64,000 nt of DNA from an uncultured delta proteobacterium (GCA_903835685.1 CAILNX010000017.1:124001-188000), one strand, 5' to 3'. Counted from the stretch's first letter, positions 8,887-18,051 are shown. Notes: generated by a model from the letters alone, not told the origin. Program-made: numbers and translations.

Positions 8887-10245
8887 ATGCCCAGCAATCG
8901 ACAGATCATCGTCGGCAAGGTGCTCGAAAGCATCCCGGTGGGGCTGGTGGTCCTGGACCCGCTGGGCCGGGTGCTCGCGGCCAGCCCGTCGGCCGGGGCC
9001 ATGCTGGGCCAGGACCTGGGCTCCTTGCGCAGCCGGAGCTGGCGGCACTCGCCCGTGAACCTGACCGTTGATCCGGCCGTCAATCCCGAGTTCAACCAGG
9101 TCCTGCGAGACCTGGTGGACAAACAGACCCCCGAGCTTCACCGGGAAATCACCTACCAGGGACCGGCCGGACGCCGCCGTCTGGCCCTGACCGGCTCCTT
9201 TTTGCGCGTGGGCGACCAGGTGGCCGGGGTGGTGCTTATCCTGGACGACATCACCGAACTGCATCAGGCCCGGGAGCGGGAATACGAGGTTCTGCGCGAG
9301 CGCAACCGCCTCCAGCGGGCCATGATCGCCAGCCTGAACAATCTGGCCCGCAGCGTGGCCCACCACGTGCGCAATCCGCTCGCGGTCATCGGCGGGTTCG
9401 CCCGGAGGCTGGTCCGCTTCCTGGAGGAGCGCGGCCTGCCCTCGGACCAGGCCCGGATCATCTTCGAGCAGGCCGTGGGCCTGGAAGGGGTGGTCAACGC
9501 CGTGTCCGGGCTGTCCAACCTGCCCCCGGTGCGGCCCCGCCGGGTCCGGCTCGGCCCGGTGGTCGAACGGGCCATGCGTTTCGCCCAGATCCCGGCCATG
9601 GCTGCGGGCCGCACGGTGCGCTTCAAGGTGGACCTGCCCGAAACCCCGGTCTGGATCGATCCCCAGCTCCTGGGCCGGGTGCTGGAGGCCTTGTTCGCCA
9701 ATTCCCTGGAGTTCGCCCGAGGGCCGGAGGTGGGCATCAGCTTAAAGGCCCGGTGCGCCCGAGGCCTGGTCCTGCGCGTGGCTGACGACGGCCCGGGCGT
9801 GTCCGCCGAGCACCGGGATTTCGTCTTTGATCCCTTTTTCAGCACCAAGACTCGGGGCACGGGCGTGGGCCTGGCCATTGCCCGCAAGATCATCATGGAG
9901 CACGGGGGCCAGATCGTGCTGGACCCGGCCGAGGGTTCAGGAGCGGTCTTTGTCATCCGGCTGGACGGGGAGCCGGGGGTCGGGGACGGGGGTCAAGGAG
10001 GGGGCATGGATTCCAAGGAACTGGCGGCCCGGGCCGAGCGTCTGGGCCTGGACGTGCGGGCCATGAGCAGCGTGGACGCCATCCGGGCCGTGCAGCGGGC
10101 CGAGGGTTTCGAAGCCTGCTTCGCCCGGGGCCTGGCCCGGTCCTGCGGCCAGGAGCAATGCGCCTTCCGCCGGGACTGCCTGTCCTACCGCTTGATCGAG
10201 GACGAGTGCGACATCCTCTTCTGCGGACCCAGGGGCCGGGCTTGA
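8887..10245 (+). CDS. Cytoplasmic PAS histidine kinase with Cys-rich C-terminal tail
   Basis: Start ATG 8887 is preferred: AAGGGG sits two bases upstream and the PAS domain begins just after it; an upstream in-frame ATG at 8800 would add a low-complexity extension. The 452-residue protein has no membrane segment. A PAS domain covers about 5-115 (IPVGLVVLDPLGRVL). The H-box reads SVAHHVRNPLAVIGG with His159/His160. The ATPase domain keeps an Asn-containing N box (LFANSLEF), DDGPGV and TGVGLAIARKII. An unusual 55-residue tail beginning MDSKELAARAERLGL ends with five closely spaced cysteines (CGQEQC, RDC, DEC, LFC). This tail could bind a metal or cluster, which is inference. No receiver partner is adjacent. 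Confidence 0.85.
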   Translation: MPSNRQIIVGKVLESIPVGLVVLDPLGRVLAASPSAGAMLGQDLGSLRSRSWRHSPVNLTVDPAVNPEFNQVLRDLVDKQTPELHREITYQGPAGRRRLALTGSFLRVGDQVAGVVLILDDITELHQAREREYEVLRERNRLQRAMIASLNNLARSVAHHVRNPLAVIGGFARRLVRFLEERGLPSDQARIIFEQAVGLEGVVNAVSGLSNLPPVRPRRVRLGPVVERAMRFAQIPAMAAGRTVRFKVDLPETPVWIDPQLLGRVLEALFANSLEFARGPEVGISLKARCARGLVLRVADDGPGVSAEHRDFVFDPFFSTKTRGTGVGLAIARKIIMEHGGQIVLDPAEGSGAVFVIRLDGEPGVGDGGQGGGMDSKELAARAERLGLDVRAMSSVDAIRAVQRAEGFEACFARGLARSCGQEQCAFRRDCLSYRLIEDECDILFCGPRGRA

Positions 10246-10248
10246 GGC

Positions 10249-12171
10249 TCAGCCTTCGGCCAGGCTGACCAGATAGACCTGGTCCAGCACCCATTTCACG
10301 GTCATGCCCTCGGCCCGGTCCACGCGCAGGTGGGGGCGCATCTCCAGGGGCAGGCTGTCCACCTTGCCCGTAAATCCCATATATTCCCCGGCGGTCATGA
10401 GCAGCAGGGTCCGGCGGAACTGGTGGCTGGCCAGGAAGTCATGGATCGGCAGGACCTCGGACCCGGGCCGGTCCTTGGCCAGCAGGGCCTCGGCCTGGTC
10501 CGGGTCCTGAAGCAGGGTCAGAAGGTCCCCGGCCGTGGGATCGAGGGCCAGGGAATAGGCCGGTTTGCCGACCAGCACATCCTTCCAGAAAAAGACCAGG
10601 TCCGGAAACAGGAGTTGCAGCTCCCGGGAATGGACCAGCAGGGTATCCGGCCTGGCCAGGGGCCGGAGCTTTTCGGTCAGGTTCCTGGCCAGGATGGCCG
10701 CGTGCCCGGGCTGGGGCGTGGCCAAGGCCCGGGGCAGGGCCAGGGCGTAGAAGGGCATGGCCAGGGCAAAGGCCGTGGACAGGATGAGGATGTGCTGGAC
10801 CGGGTGCCGGGCCTGGCGCAGGGAGGCCAGGAGCAGGGCCGTGGCCAGGAGGATTACCCCGATCAGCAGGGGCGTGGGATGGGCGTAGAGGTCCGTACCC
10901 GGCACGGTGTAGTAGAGATTCACCGGCAGGTAGGCTCCCCGCCAGAAGCGCACCAGGAAAAAGGCGGTCAGGCAGGCCAGCCAGATGGAGCACATGTCGA
11001 ACCAGAAGGACCAGCGCTTGTCCCGGGGCGCGGACAGGAGCCAGTGGCTGGCCATGAGGGCCAGGAAGGGCGCGGCCGGGAGAAAATAGCGGTGGGCCTT
11101 GAGCCGGAAAAGCAGGGTGAAGACAATGACGTAGATGAAGAGCAGGGCGGCAATGTAGAGCGAGGCCGGGCGCTGCCTGCGGAAGGTGGCCAGGAAGTAC
11201 AAAAAGGCCCCGGGCAGAAAGGCGCACCAGGGGTAGAAGACCGTGGCGATGGTGTCCCCGTAAAACCCGGTCTTGCCCACCCGCTCGGCCAGGTCCAGGC
11301 CCGCGCCCACGGTGGTGTTCACCGAAAATTCCGCAAGCAGCCCGGCCAGGTAGTTCACCCCGCCGTTCTGGCAGGCCCAGGCGATCCACCCGAAAAAGGC
11401 CCCGCACCCGACGATCAGGCAGGCCGCGAAGCACACCTTCTCGGACCACAGCGCGGCCCAGGCCCGGGCCAGAAACCCAGGGCCAGGGTCAACCTCTGGC
11501 CCGTTCTCGGGCCGAAGCAGGACCAGGGCTGCGGCATAGGCGGCCAGGGGCAGGTAGGCGAAGGGTCCCTTGGACAGGGTGCCTGCGGCCGTGGCCAGGC
11601 AGAGCCAGGCCAGGTTTTTGTTCCCCCGGTCCCCGAGCAGGCGGCAGAGCAGGAAATAGGAGACCCAGGTCACCGAGGCGGTGAAGAACACGTCCACCTT
11701 GAGGATCACGGTCACGAACTTGAACAGGACCGAGGCCTGAAGCATGAGCCCGGCCATGAGCCCGGTCAGGGGGCCGTACAGTCTGCGGCCCATGAGCACG
11801 GTTCCGGCCACGATGAACAAAGCCGCCAGCACCCCGGGCAGCCGGGCCACAAGGGGGGTGAAGGCCTCGGGTCCGCCCAGGGCCAGGGCCGCGCGGGCGA
11901 AGGGAACAACCAGCCAGTAGACCAGGGGCGGCTTTTCCATGCGCGGCTGGCCGTTGTACATGGGCCGGGCGAAGTCCCCGGTCAGGGCCATCTCGTACCC
12001 GGCCACGCAGTACTTGGGCTCGTCGATGTCGTAGAAATACCCGAGTTGGGCCCCGTAGCCGCAGATGAACACCGAGGCCAGCATGAGGGCGGCGAACAAC
12101 AGGCGGAAATGGCGCGTGGCCGCGCCCGAATGCGCGTCCTCCGAGCCTCCCGGTTCGTGTTCCAGAATCAC
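10249..12171 (-). CDS. ArnT/PMT-type glycosyltransferase, GT39-like membrane protein
   Basis: A 640-residue polytopic inner-membrane protein. The first periplasmic loop holds the DIDEPKYCVAGYEM segment with the Asp-Glu pair diagnostic of GT39/GT83 enzymes, and MEKPPLVYWLV follows as in ArnT-like proteins. About a dozen hydrophobic segments fill the first 460 residues and a soluble C-terminal domain follows. Members transfer a sugar from a polyprenyl-phosphate donor to lipid A or another acceptor; the substrate here cannot be read from sequence. Its ATG lies 4 bases after the stop of the phosphotransacetylase-like gene, so it is probably in the same transcript. The convergent kinase gene ends only 3 bases away. 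Confidence 0.85.
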   Translation of the reverse strand: MILEHEPGGSEDAHSGAATRHFRLLFAALMLASVFICGYGAQLGYFYDIDEPKYCVAGYEMALTGDFARPMYNGQPRMEKPPLVYWLVVPFARAALALGGPEAFTPLVARLPGVLAALFIVAGTVLMGRRLYGPLTGLMAGLMLQASVLFKFVTVILKVDVFFTASVTWVSYFLLCRLLGDRGNKNLAWLCLATAAGTLSKGPFAYLPLAAYAAALVLLRPENGPEVDPGPGFLARAWAALWSEKVCFAACLIVGCGAFFGWIAWACQNGGVNYLAGLLAEFSVNTTVGAGLDLAERVGKTGFYGDTIATVFYPWCAFLPGAFLYFLATFRRQRPASLYIAALLFIYVIVFTLLFRLKAHRYFLPAAPFLALMASHWLLSAPRDKRWSFWFDMCSIWLACLTAFFLVRFWRGAYLPVNLYYTVPGTDLYAHPTPLLIGVILLATALLLASLRQARHPVQHILILSTAFALAMPFYALALPRALATPQPGHAAILARNLTEKLRPLARPDTLLVHSRELQLLFPDLVFFWKDVLVGKPAYSLALDPTAGDLLTLLQDPDQAEALLAKDRPGSEVLPIHDFLASHQFRRTLLLMTAGEYMGFTGKVDSLPLEMRPHLRVDRAEGMTVKWVLDQVYLVSLAEG

Positions 12172-12175
12172 GATC

Positions 12176-13237
12176 TTACAGCCCCAGCCCCTTGCGGATG
12201 TACTGGAAGTCCAGGTTGGAGGACACCAGGTCCGCGCCCTGCTTGATCTTCACCGTGTCGCGCAGCTTGTGGCGGGAGAGGATGTTCTCCATCTTCTTGG
12301 CCACGGAGAAGGTGTCCTCGCGCACGATGATGATGGGCGTTTCCAGGACCTCGGAGCGGGTCAGGATGATGTCGTTGGGGTACAGGTTGCCCGTGAGGAT
12401 GAGACAGGGGCAGTCGCCCTCCAGGGCCACCAGTTGCACGTCCGAGCGGTCGCCGCCCACGATGACCGCCGAGTGCTTGTTCTTGCGGAAATGGGTCATG
12501 AAGTTCTCCACCTGCATGGTGCCGATGAGGAAGCTCTCCACCACCCGGTCGGCCTTGGAATGGGCGGAAATGACCTTGCCGCCCAGGCGCTCGGCCAGGT
12601 CCGCCACCTTGATGGCGCTCATGAGCGGGTCCTTGGGTATGACCCCCAGGACCTTGACTCCCTTGCTCTCCAGGAAGGGGCGGATCATGTTCTCCACCTC
12701 GTCCACGAAATGCGGGGGGATGTCGTTTAAGACCACGCCCAAAAGGTGGTCGCCCAGCTCCTCCTTGTGCACCACCAGCCCGTCGTAGTCGATTTCCTTG
12801 AGGAAGCGGTCGATGATCACGGCTTTGAGGCCCAGGGTCTTGACCACGTTGATCCCGTCCAGCCCGCAGTATTTGCCCGAATACATGGACCCGGACCCGG
12901 CCACCAGGGTGACCTGGTTCTTGGCCGCGATGGTCTGGTAGGCTTCGACGATGTCCGGCATGTGCGTCCCGCACTGCCCGGCAAAGGCCTTGACCTTGAA
13001 GTCGTGGGTGACCACCACCGGGGTGACGGTTCCAGGGGGCTCGGAAATGCCCAGCACGTCCTGCACGAAATAGGCGTCCTCGTCGCCCATCACCCCGTTC
13101 TTCTCCACGGGCATGGCCCCCACGGGCTTCATGTAGCCCACGGTGAATCCTTCCTTCTGGAATTTGAGCCCCAGGCCCATGACCACCATGTTCTTGCCGG
13201 AATATCCGGCCGTGGACCCGATGTAGATGCCGGCCAT
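12176..13237 (-). CDS. Phosphotransacetylase-like protein (P-loop AAA_26 + DRTGG domain)
   Basis: 353 residues. The N-terminal region (about 1-210) is a dethiobiotin-synthetase-like P-loop domain starting MAGIYIGSTAGYSGKN, where STAGYSGKN is the nucleotide-binding loop. The C-terminal region carries the DRTGG domain, here GGDRSD within VIVGGDRSDVQLVALEG. This is the N-terminal regulatory half of large phosphotransacetylases as a stand-alone protein; the catalytic PTA_PTB domain is absent. It lies 18 bases downstream of the ADP-forming acetyl-CoA synthetase gene on the same strand, which suggests a role in acetyl-CoA/acetate metabolism or its control. A GGAGG-type site precedes the ATG. Confidence 0.85.
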   Translation of the reverse strand: MAGIYIGSTAGYSGKNMVVMGLGLKFQKEGFTVGYMKPVGAMPVEKNGVMGDEDAYFVQDVLGISEPPGTVTPVVVTHDFKVKAFAGQCGTHMPDIVEAYQTIAAKNQVTLVAGSGSMYSGKYCGLDGINVVKTLGLKAVIIDRFLKEIDYDGLVVHKEELGDHLLGVVLNDIPPHFVDEVENMIRPFLESKGVKVLGVIPKDPLMSAIKVADLAERLGGKVISAHSKADRVVESFLIGTMQVENFMTHFRKNKHSAVIVGGDRSDVQLVALEGDCPCLILTGNLYPNDIILTRSEVLETPIIIVREDTFSVAKKMENILSRHKLRDTVKIKQGADLVSSNLDFQYIRKGLGL

Positions 13238-13255
13238 GCGATTCCTCCTTGCGCG

Positions 13256-15355
13256 TTAGTCGAGGGCCAGGCGCATGTCGGCCACCAACGCGCCCTCGGG
13301 GCTGACGAGGACAGGACTGAAGTCCGCCTCGTGGATTTCAGGAAAGTCCATCGCCATCTGGGAAAGGGTGAGCAGGATGTCCTCGATGCTCTTCATGTCC
13401 ACGGGTTCTCCGCCCTGCACCCCGCGCAAAAGCGGCAGGGAGCGGATTTCCCGGATCATCCGCTGGGCGTCGTCCAGGGTCAGGGGGGCCAGGCGAAAAG
13501 TCAGGTCCCGGAACACCTCCAGGTGCACCCCGCCCTGGCCGAAACGGATCAAGGCCCCGTACTGGGAGTCCCGGGTAAAGCCCATGACCACCTCCCGGGA
13601 CCCGGCCGGGGCCATCTTCTGGACCAGGCAGCCCTGGATGAACAGGTCCGTGCGTTGCCGGGCCATGCGCGTGGTCAGGTCCAGGAAGGCCCGGCGGACC
13701 TCCTCGGGACCGGATAAGTCCGTGCGCACCCCGCCCGCCTCGCCCTTGTGGCGGAGCTGGGGCGAGGCGATTTTGAGCACCACCGGATAGCCCATCTTCT
13801 TGGCCAGCTTGACCGCCTCGTCGCTGGTGCGGGCCAGTCGGGTCTCGGGCATGGGCAGCTCGTAGGCCAGGGCCACTTCCTGGACCTGGTCCAGGGTCAG
13901 CTCCAGCGCGCCCCTGGTCCGGGCCTCTCTGATGACCCGCTCGGCCCGGGAGCGGTCCCGGCGGTAGCAGACCTCCACCGGATACGCGCCGCTGCGCCAT
14001 TGCTGATAGCGGTGCATGGACTCCAGCGCGGTCACGGCCGCTTCGGGAAAATCCGAGCAGGGGATGCCCGCAGCGCTGAGCACGGCCCGGCCCGGGGTCT
14101 GGGGCCAGGAGCCCAGGAGGCAGCAGAGCACCGGCTTGGCCGAGCCCTTGGTCGCGGCCACCAGGGCCTCGGGCAGATGGGGATTCACACCGGCCACCGG
14201 GGCGAGTAAGACCAGGAGGCCGTGGATGGCCGCGTCGTCCAGGACCGCCCGCACGGTCTCTTCCAGGCGCTCGGGGCTGGCGTCGGGCAGGATGTCGATG
14301 GGGTTGTACAGGGCGGCCTGGGGGGGCAGAATTTTCCACAGCCGGTCCAGGGTGGCCTGGGAGGGCCGGGCCAGATTCAGCCGGGTGTTCTCGCAGGCAT
14401 CGGCGGCCAGGATGCCCGCCCCGCCCGCATTGGTGATCACGGCCAAATTGGGACCCAGCGGCAGGGGCTGGGAGGCGAAGGCTTGGCCCAGGTGGAAAAG
14501 GGTGGGGAAGTCCCGGACCTGGATGACCCCGGATTGGACGCAGGCCGCGGCAAAGGCCTGGCCGGACCCGGCCAGGACCCCGCTGCGGGCGCTGGCCGCC
14601 CGGGCTCCGGCCGTGGTGGACCCGGCCTTGATCAGGATCACCGGTTTCTTGCGCGTGGCCCGGCTGGCGGAGCGCATGAAGGCCTGGCCGTCGTCCAGGG
14701 ATTCGCAGCAGCCCAGGATCACCCGGGTGTCCGGGTCCTCGGCCAGGGCGGTCAGGAGCCGGGCCTCGCTGATCTGGGCCTTGTCGCCCAGGCTCAAGAA
14801 TTTGGAGAAGCCCAGGTCCGCGCCCTGAGCCCAGGCCAGGATGGCCGCGCACACGGCCCCGGACTGGGCGAAAAAGGCCATGCGGCCGGGGAGCACGCGG
14901 GCCGGGGACAGGCAGGCGAAGAGTCCCAGGCCCGGGTTGACCAGGCCCAGGCTGCTCGGTCCCATGAGGATGAGGCCGTACTGCCGGGCGATGTCGGCCA
15001 TCTCCTCGGCCAGCCGGTGTCCGGCGGCCCCGGCCTCCCGGAATCCGGCGGTTATGACCACGGCCGCGCGGGTCTCGCGCTGGCCCAGTGCGCGCAGGGT
15101 GTCCGGGACCAGGTCCATGGGCAGGCAGATGAGGGCCAGGTCCAGGGGCGAGGGAACCTCGTCCAGGCTCTGGAGCACGGACAGGCCCAAGATTTCTCCG
15201 CCTTTGGGATTGACTGGAAAAATGTTCCCCCTGTATCCACCCTCGATCAGATGACGTACAAGGACGTGTCCGGCCTTGACCGGATTGTGGGAGGCCCCGA
15301 CCACGGCGACGGATTTCGGAGCGAAAAGGGGATCGAGATTTTGGTCGTGTGGCAT
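13256..15355 (-). CDS. Acetate-CoA ligase (ADP-forming), fused alpha/beta type
   Basis: The chosen start ATG 15355 gives MPHDQNLDPLFAPKSVAVVGAS, the usual beginning of this family (699 residues); a GTG at 15400 would add 15 residues and has a GAAGG nearby. The N-terminal CoA-binding Rossmann domain carries SVAVVGASHNPVKAG. A succinyl-CoA-ligase-like domain follows, and the C-terminal ATP-grasp domain (last 220 residues) has the KIASPQLRHKGEAGGV segment. The enzyme converts acyl-CoA, ADP and phosphate to acid, CoA and ATP, so it yields ATP directly. It heads a minus-strand cluster and is divergent from rnc with 26 bases between the start codons, so its promoter must lie inside rnc. Confidence 0.9.
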   Translation of the reverse strand: MPHDQNLDPLFAPKSVAVVGASHNPVKAGHVLVRHLIEGGYRGNIFPVNPKGGEILGLSVLQSLDEVPSPLDLALICLPMDLVPDTLRALGQRETRAAVVITAGFREAGAAGHRLAEEMADIARQYGLILMGPSSLGLVNPGLGLFACLSPARVLPGRMAFFAQSGAVCAAILAWAQGADLGFSKFLSLGDKAQISEARLLTALAEDPDTRVILGCCESLDDGQAFMRSASRATRKKPVILIKAGSTTAGARAASARSGVLAGSGQAFAAACVQSGVIQVRDFPTLFHLGQAFASQPLPLGPNLAVITNAGGAGILAADACENTRLNLARPSQATLDRLWKILPPQAALYNPIDILPDASPERLEETVRAVLDDAAIHGLLVLLAPVAGVNPHLPEALVAATKGSAKPVLCCLLGSWPQTPGRAVLSAAGIPCSDFPEAAVTALESMHRYQQWRSGAYPVEVCYRRDRSRAERVIREARTRGALELTLDQVQEVALAYELPMPETRLARTSDEAVKLAKKMGYPVVLKIASPQLRHKGEAGGVRTDLSGPEEVRRAFLDLTTRMARQRTDLFIQGCLVQKMAPAGSREVVMGFTRDSQYGALIRFGQGGVHLEVFRDLTFRLAPLTLDDAQRMIREIRSLPLLRGVQGGEPVDMKSIEDILLTLSQMAMDFPEIHEADFSPVLVSPEGALVADMRLALD

Positions 15356-15381
15356 GGCCGTGTTTTCGGGGGAGGTTGATG

Positions 15382-16077
15382 ATGACCGACGATTTTGCAC
15401 GCCTTCAACGTTCTATCCACCATCGTTTTTCTCAAGTCAAGACATTGGCCCTGGCGCTGGTGCACAGCTCCCACGCCAACGAGAATCCCGAGCTGGACCA
15501 GGACAACGAACGGCTGGAATTCCTGGGAGATGCGGTCCTGGAGCTGGTGGTGTCCGAGGAGTTGTACCGGCGCTATCCCGAGGCGGACGAGGGGCGGTTG
15601 ACCTCGGTGCGGGCCAAGATGGTGCGGGAGAAGACCCTGGTTGAGGTGGCCCGGGAGCTTAACCTGCCCGCCTGCCTCAAGCTGGGCCGGGGCGAGGAGA
15701 GCCAGGGCGGCCGCGAGCGGGATTCGATCCTGGCCGACGTGCTGGAGGCGGTCATCGGGGCGGTGTTTCTGGACGGGGGGTTTACTGCGGCCAAGGGGAG
15801 CGTGCTGGCGCTCTTTGAGGACCGGTGGCCCAAGACGGCGGCCCTGCCCGGAAGCAAGGACTACAAGAGCCGGTTGCAGGAATTGACCCAGGAGCGGTTC
15901 AAGGCCAGGCCGGTCTATTTTCTGGCCTCAAGCGAGGGGCCGGAGCACACCAAAATCTTCACGGTCAAGCTGGTCCTGCCTGACGGGACCGAGGTGGGCG
16001 CCCAGGGATCGAGCCTGAAAAAGGCCGAGCAGCAGGCGGCGGCCATGGCCCTGGAAAACCTGGAAGACGGGGGATGA
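15382..16077 (+). CDS. rnc: Ribonuclease III
   Basis: This double-strand-specific endoribonuclease processes rRNA precursors and structured mRNAs. The 231-residue protein has the RNase III signature NERLEFLGDAVLEL near residues 40-55 and the second catalytic acidic cluster in DVLEAVIGAVFLDGG. The double-stranded RNA binding domain occupies the last 70 residues (DYKSRLQELTQ through GSSLKKAEQQAAAMAL). Two ATGs lie in tandem (15379 and 15382); the GGGGGAGG site at 15368-15375 fits 15382 best. Its coding start overlaps the presumed promoter zone of the divergent acetyl-CoA synthetase gene. Confidence 0.95.
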   Translation: MTDDFARLQRSIHHRFSQVKTLALALVHSSHANENPELDQDNERLEFLGDAVLELVVSEELYRRYPEADEGRLTSVRAKMVREKTLVEVARELNLPACLKLGRGEESQGGRERDSILADVLEAVIGAVFLDGGFTAAKGSVLALFEDRWPKTAALPGSKDYKSRLQELTQERFKARPVYFLASSEGPEHTKIFTVKLVLPDGTEVGAQGSSLKKAEQQAAAMALENLEDGG

Positions 16078-16093
16078 GGCGGCGGTTCAAGTT

Positions 16094-16133
16094 CCCGAGG
16101 CGGCGAGGGGGAGGTGTCCTCGCCGCCTTCGGG
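16094..16133. terminator. GC-rich hairpin between convergent rnc and fliC
   Basis: CCCGAGGCGGCGAG (16094-16107) pairs with CTCGCCGCCTTCGGG (16119-16133) with one bulged T. The stem lies in the 75-base gap between two converging genes. Neither side has a clear T-run, so it may be a bidirectional or factor-assisted terminator. Confidence 0.6.
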
Positions 16134-16152
16134 ATATATTCGCCGTCATGTC

Positions 16153-17022
16153 TTACCCACCTATGAGCTGCATGGCCATTCGCGGCAGGCTGTTGGCCTG
16201 GGCCAGCATGGCCACCGCGGACTGAGTCAGGATCTGGTTGCGCACGAACTGGGTCATTTCGCTGGCCACGTCCACATCGGAAATCGCGGACTCCGAGGAC
16301 TGGAGGTTCTCGGCCATGATGTTCAGGTTGGTGATGGTGTTCTCCAACCGGTTCTGCATGGCGCCCAGGTTGGCCCGGATCTTGTCCTTGGAAATGATGG
16401 CCTGCTCGATCTGGGTCAGGGTGCTCTGGGCCAGGCCCTGGGTGGAAATGCTGAAGCTGGGGCCCATGAGAGCCGAAGTGGTGGCGCACCCGATCTGGAC
16501 GTAATAATAGTCCGAGGCCGAGTCGTTGCCCGCTCCGAAGTGGATCTTGAGCTTGCCCGTGGAATTCAAGCCCGACCCGATGTGGGTGTCCGAGGACAGG
16601 TTCCCGTTGAGCAGGTAGATCCCGTTGAACTGGGTGGCGCTGGCGATTCGGGTGATTTCCGAGGCCATGGCCTGGAATTCCGAGTCGATGATCAGGCGCT
16701 GGTCCGAGTTGTACGTACCGGTGGCGGCCTGGGTGGCCAGCTCTTTCATGCGGATGAGCTTTTCATCCACGACCTGGAGCGCGCCGTCGGCGGTCTGGAT
16801 CATGGACACGGCGTCGTTGGCGTTTCGTACCCCCTGCTGGAAGGAGGTGATGTCCGCCCGCATGAGTTCGCGGATGGCCAGGCCAGCGGCGTCGTCGGCC
16901 GCAGTCCCGATGCGCAAACCCGAAGACAATCTCCGGGTCGAGGTTCCCAGGGCCTGGTATGACGCACCGAGATTGCGGTTCGCATTCATGGCCATGAGGT
17001 TGTGGTTGATGGTTAAAGACAT
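16153..17022 (-). CDS. fliC: Flagellin
   Basis: The filament subunit, exported by the flagellar type III system. The 289-residue protein has conserved ends: an N-terminal D0/D1 region with LSSGLRIGTAADDAAGLAI and NDAVSMIQTADGAL, and a C-terminal D1/D0 region with LGAMQNRLENTI and a final run of ALLAQANSLP type. The central surface-exposed part (about 140-200) is short, so this is a small flagellin. AAGGAGG lies eight bases before the ATG. A consensus -24/-12 promoter lies about 50 bases upstream. It is transcribed toward rnc. Confidence 0.96.
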   Translation of the reverse strand: MSLTINHNLMAMNANRNLGASYQALGTSTRRLSSGLRIGTAADDAAGLAIRELMRADITSFQQGVRNANDAVSMIQTADGALQVVDEKLIRMKELATQAATGTYNSDQRLIIDSEFQAMASEITRIASATQFNGIYLLNGNLSSDTHIGSGLNSTGKLKIHFGAGNDSASDYYYVQIGCATTSALMGPSFSISTQGLAQSTLTQIEQAIISKDKIRANLGAMQNRLENTITNLNIMAENLQSSESAISDVDVASEMTQFVRNQILTQSAVAMLAQANSLPRMAMQLIGG

Positions 17023-17070
17023 GACGGAAACCTCCTTGTTGATGCTCTACAATTCCATTTGCTCCTCTTA

Positions 17071-17086
17071 AGCAACAGCGGTGCCA
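17071..17086 (-). promoter_or_regulatory. Sigma-54 (-24/-12) promoter of fliC
   Basis: On the minus strand the sequence reads TGGCAC-CGCTG-TTGCT, a complete match to the RpoN consensus TGGCAC-N5-TTGCW with the invariant GG and GC at correct spacing. Transcription should start near 17060, giving a leader of about 40 bases before the flagellin ATG. Confidence 0.88.
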
Positions 17087-17294
17087 AACATAATTTATGC
17101 TGTTATTTAAACATATTGATGATCTACACAAACTCTAGAAATCCCGAAAATCAGGCCCAGGACAATATTTTCCGGGGTCTTGCGTCAGGGGGCCGACGGG
17201 CCGGGGGTGGCCATTATTGCCGGGTCTGGGGCCTGTTTGGGGCCAGGCTTCGGGCCAGGGGAAAGGCAGGCAGGAAGGGACGACCCAGGGGGTG

Positions 17295-17945
17295 TTAGCC
17301 GGGCTTGCGGCCCAGGAAGAAGAACCCGGCGGACAGGTTCCCGTTCATGGTCTGATAGCGCCCCAGACGGAAATGCAAGGGAATGTAAGGGGCAGTGATC
17401 TCCCTCACCCGCTCCGGGCCGTGGTGGCGGGCCAGGCCCCCCTGGGGCAGGTCGAAGACCCCGGCGAGCCCGTACCGGGCCAAACCCTGGGCGTAGCGCG
17501 CGAGGTTCCGGGCGTCGGTGTTCAGGGCGAAGTCGCCCAGCACGAACACCCCCTTCGGCGCGAGCACCCGGTGGATTTCCGCCAGGAGCAGGTCCTGGTC
17601 CCGGTCCAGGGGCAGGGCCGTGAGCACGCCCACCAGCAGGACGGCGGTAAGGGTCTCATCCGCACAGGGCAGGGTCCGGCCGTCAAAGCGGGCCAGGGCC
17701 AGTTGGGGATGTTCGGCCCGGCCCCGGGCCAGAAGACCAGGCGAGGGGTCCAGGCCCAGCAGGCGGCCATATCCGGCCATCTGAAGCTCGGCCAGGGTCC
17801 GGCCGTACCCGCAGCCCACATCCAGGACAGCGGCCGTGAGCGGCACGAAAAGGGAAAAGGCCGCCAGGTCGAAGGGGGCGCTGAAGTCCTTGGCCGCGCC
17901 CGCCCCGTCCCAATAGGCCCGTATCTGTTTCTGAAAGTCCGGCAT
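17295..17945 (-). CDS. Class I SAM-dependent methyltransferase
   Basis: The start ATG 17945 (MPDFQKQIRAYW) is chosen because AAAGGGGAG precedes it; an upstream in-frame start would add 7 residues. The 216-residue protein has the SAM-binding motif I LDVGCGYGRTL near residue 40, an acidic LGLDPSPG post-I strand, and a FVLGDFALN motif. It resembles Methyltransf_11 family small-molecule methylases; the substrate is unknown. It sits between the flagellin gene and the hook gene on the same strand, but a strong terminator separates it from flgE. Whether it methylates a flagellar component is an open guess. Confidence 0.85.
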   Translation of the reverse strand: MPDFQKQIRAYWDGAGAAKDFSAPFDLAAFSLFVPLTAAVLDVGCGYGRTLAELQMAGYGRLLGLDPSPGLLARGRAEHPQLALARFDGRTLPCADETLTAVLLVGVLTALPLDRDQDLLLAEIHRVLAPKGVFVLGDFALNTDARNLARYAQGLARYGLAGVFDLPQGGLARHHGPERVREITAPYIPLHFRLGRYQTMNGNLSAGFFFLGRKPG

Positions 17946-18051
17946 GGGCTCCCCTTTGACCGCCAAGGGGACAGTTTACGACGCCGAGACCTGGTCTGCA
18001 AGTTCCTGGGAATTCCCCGGACCCGGGGCCGGACGTTTTCGTGGGGCGGGC

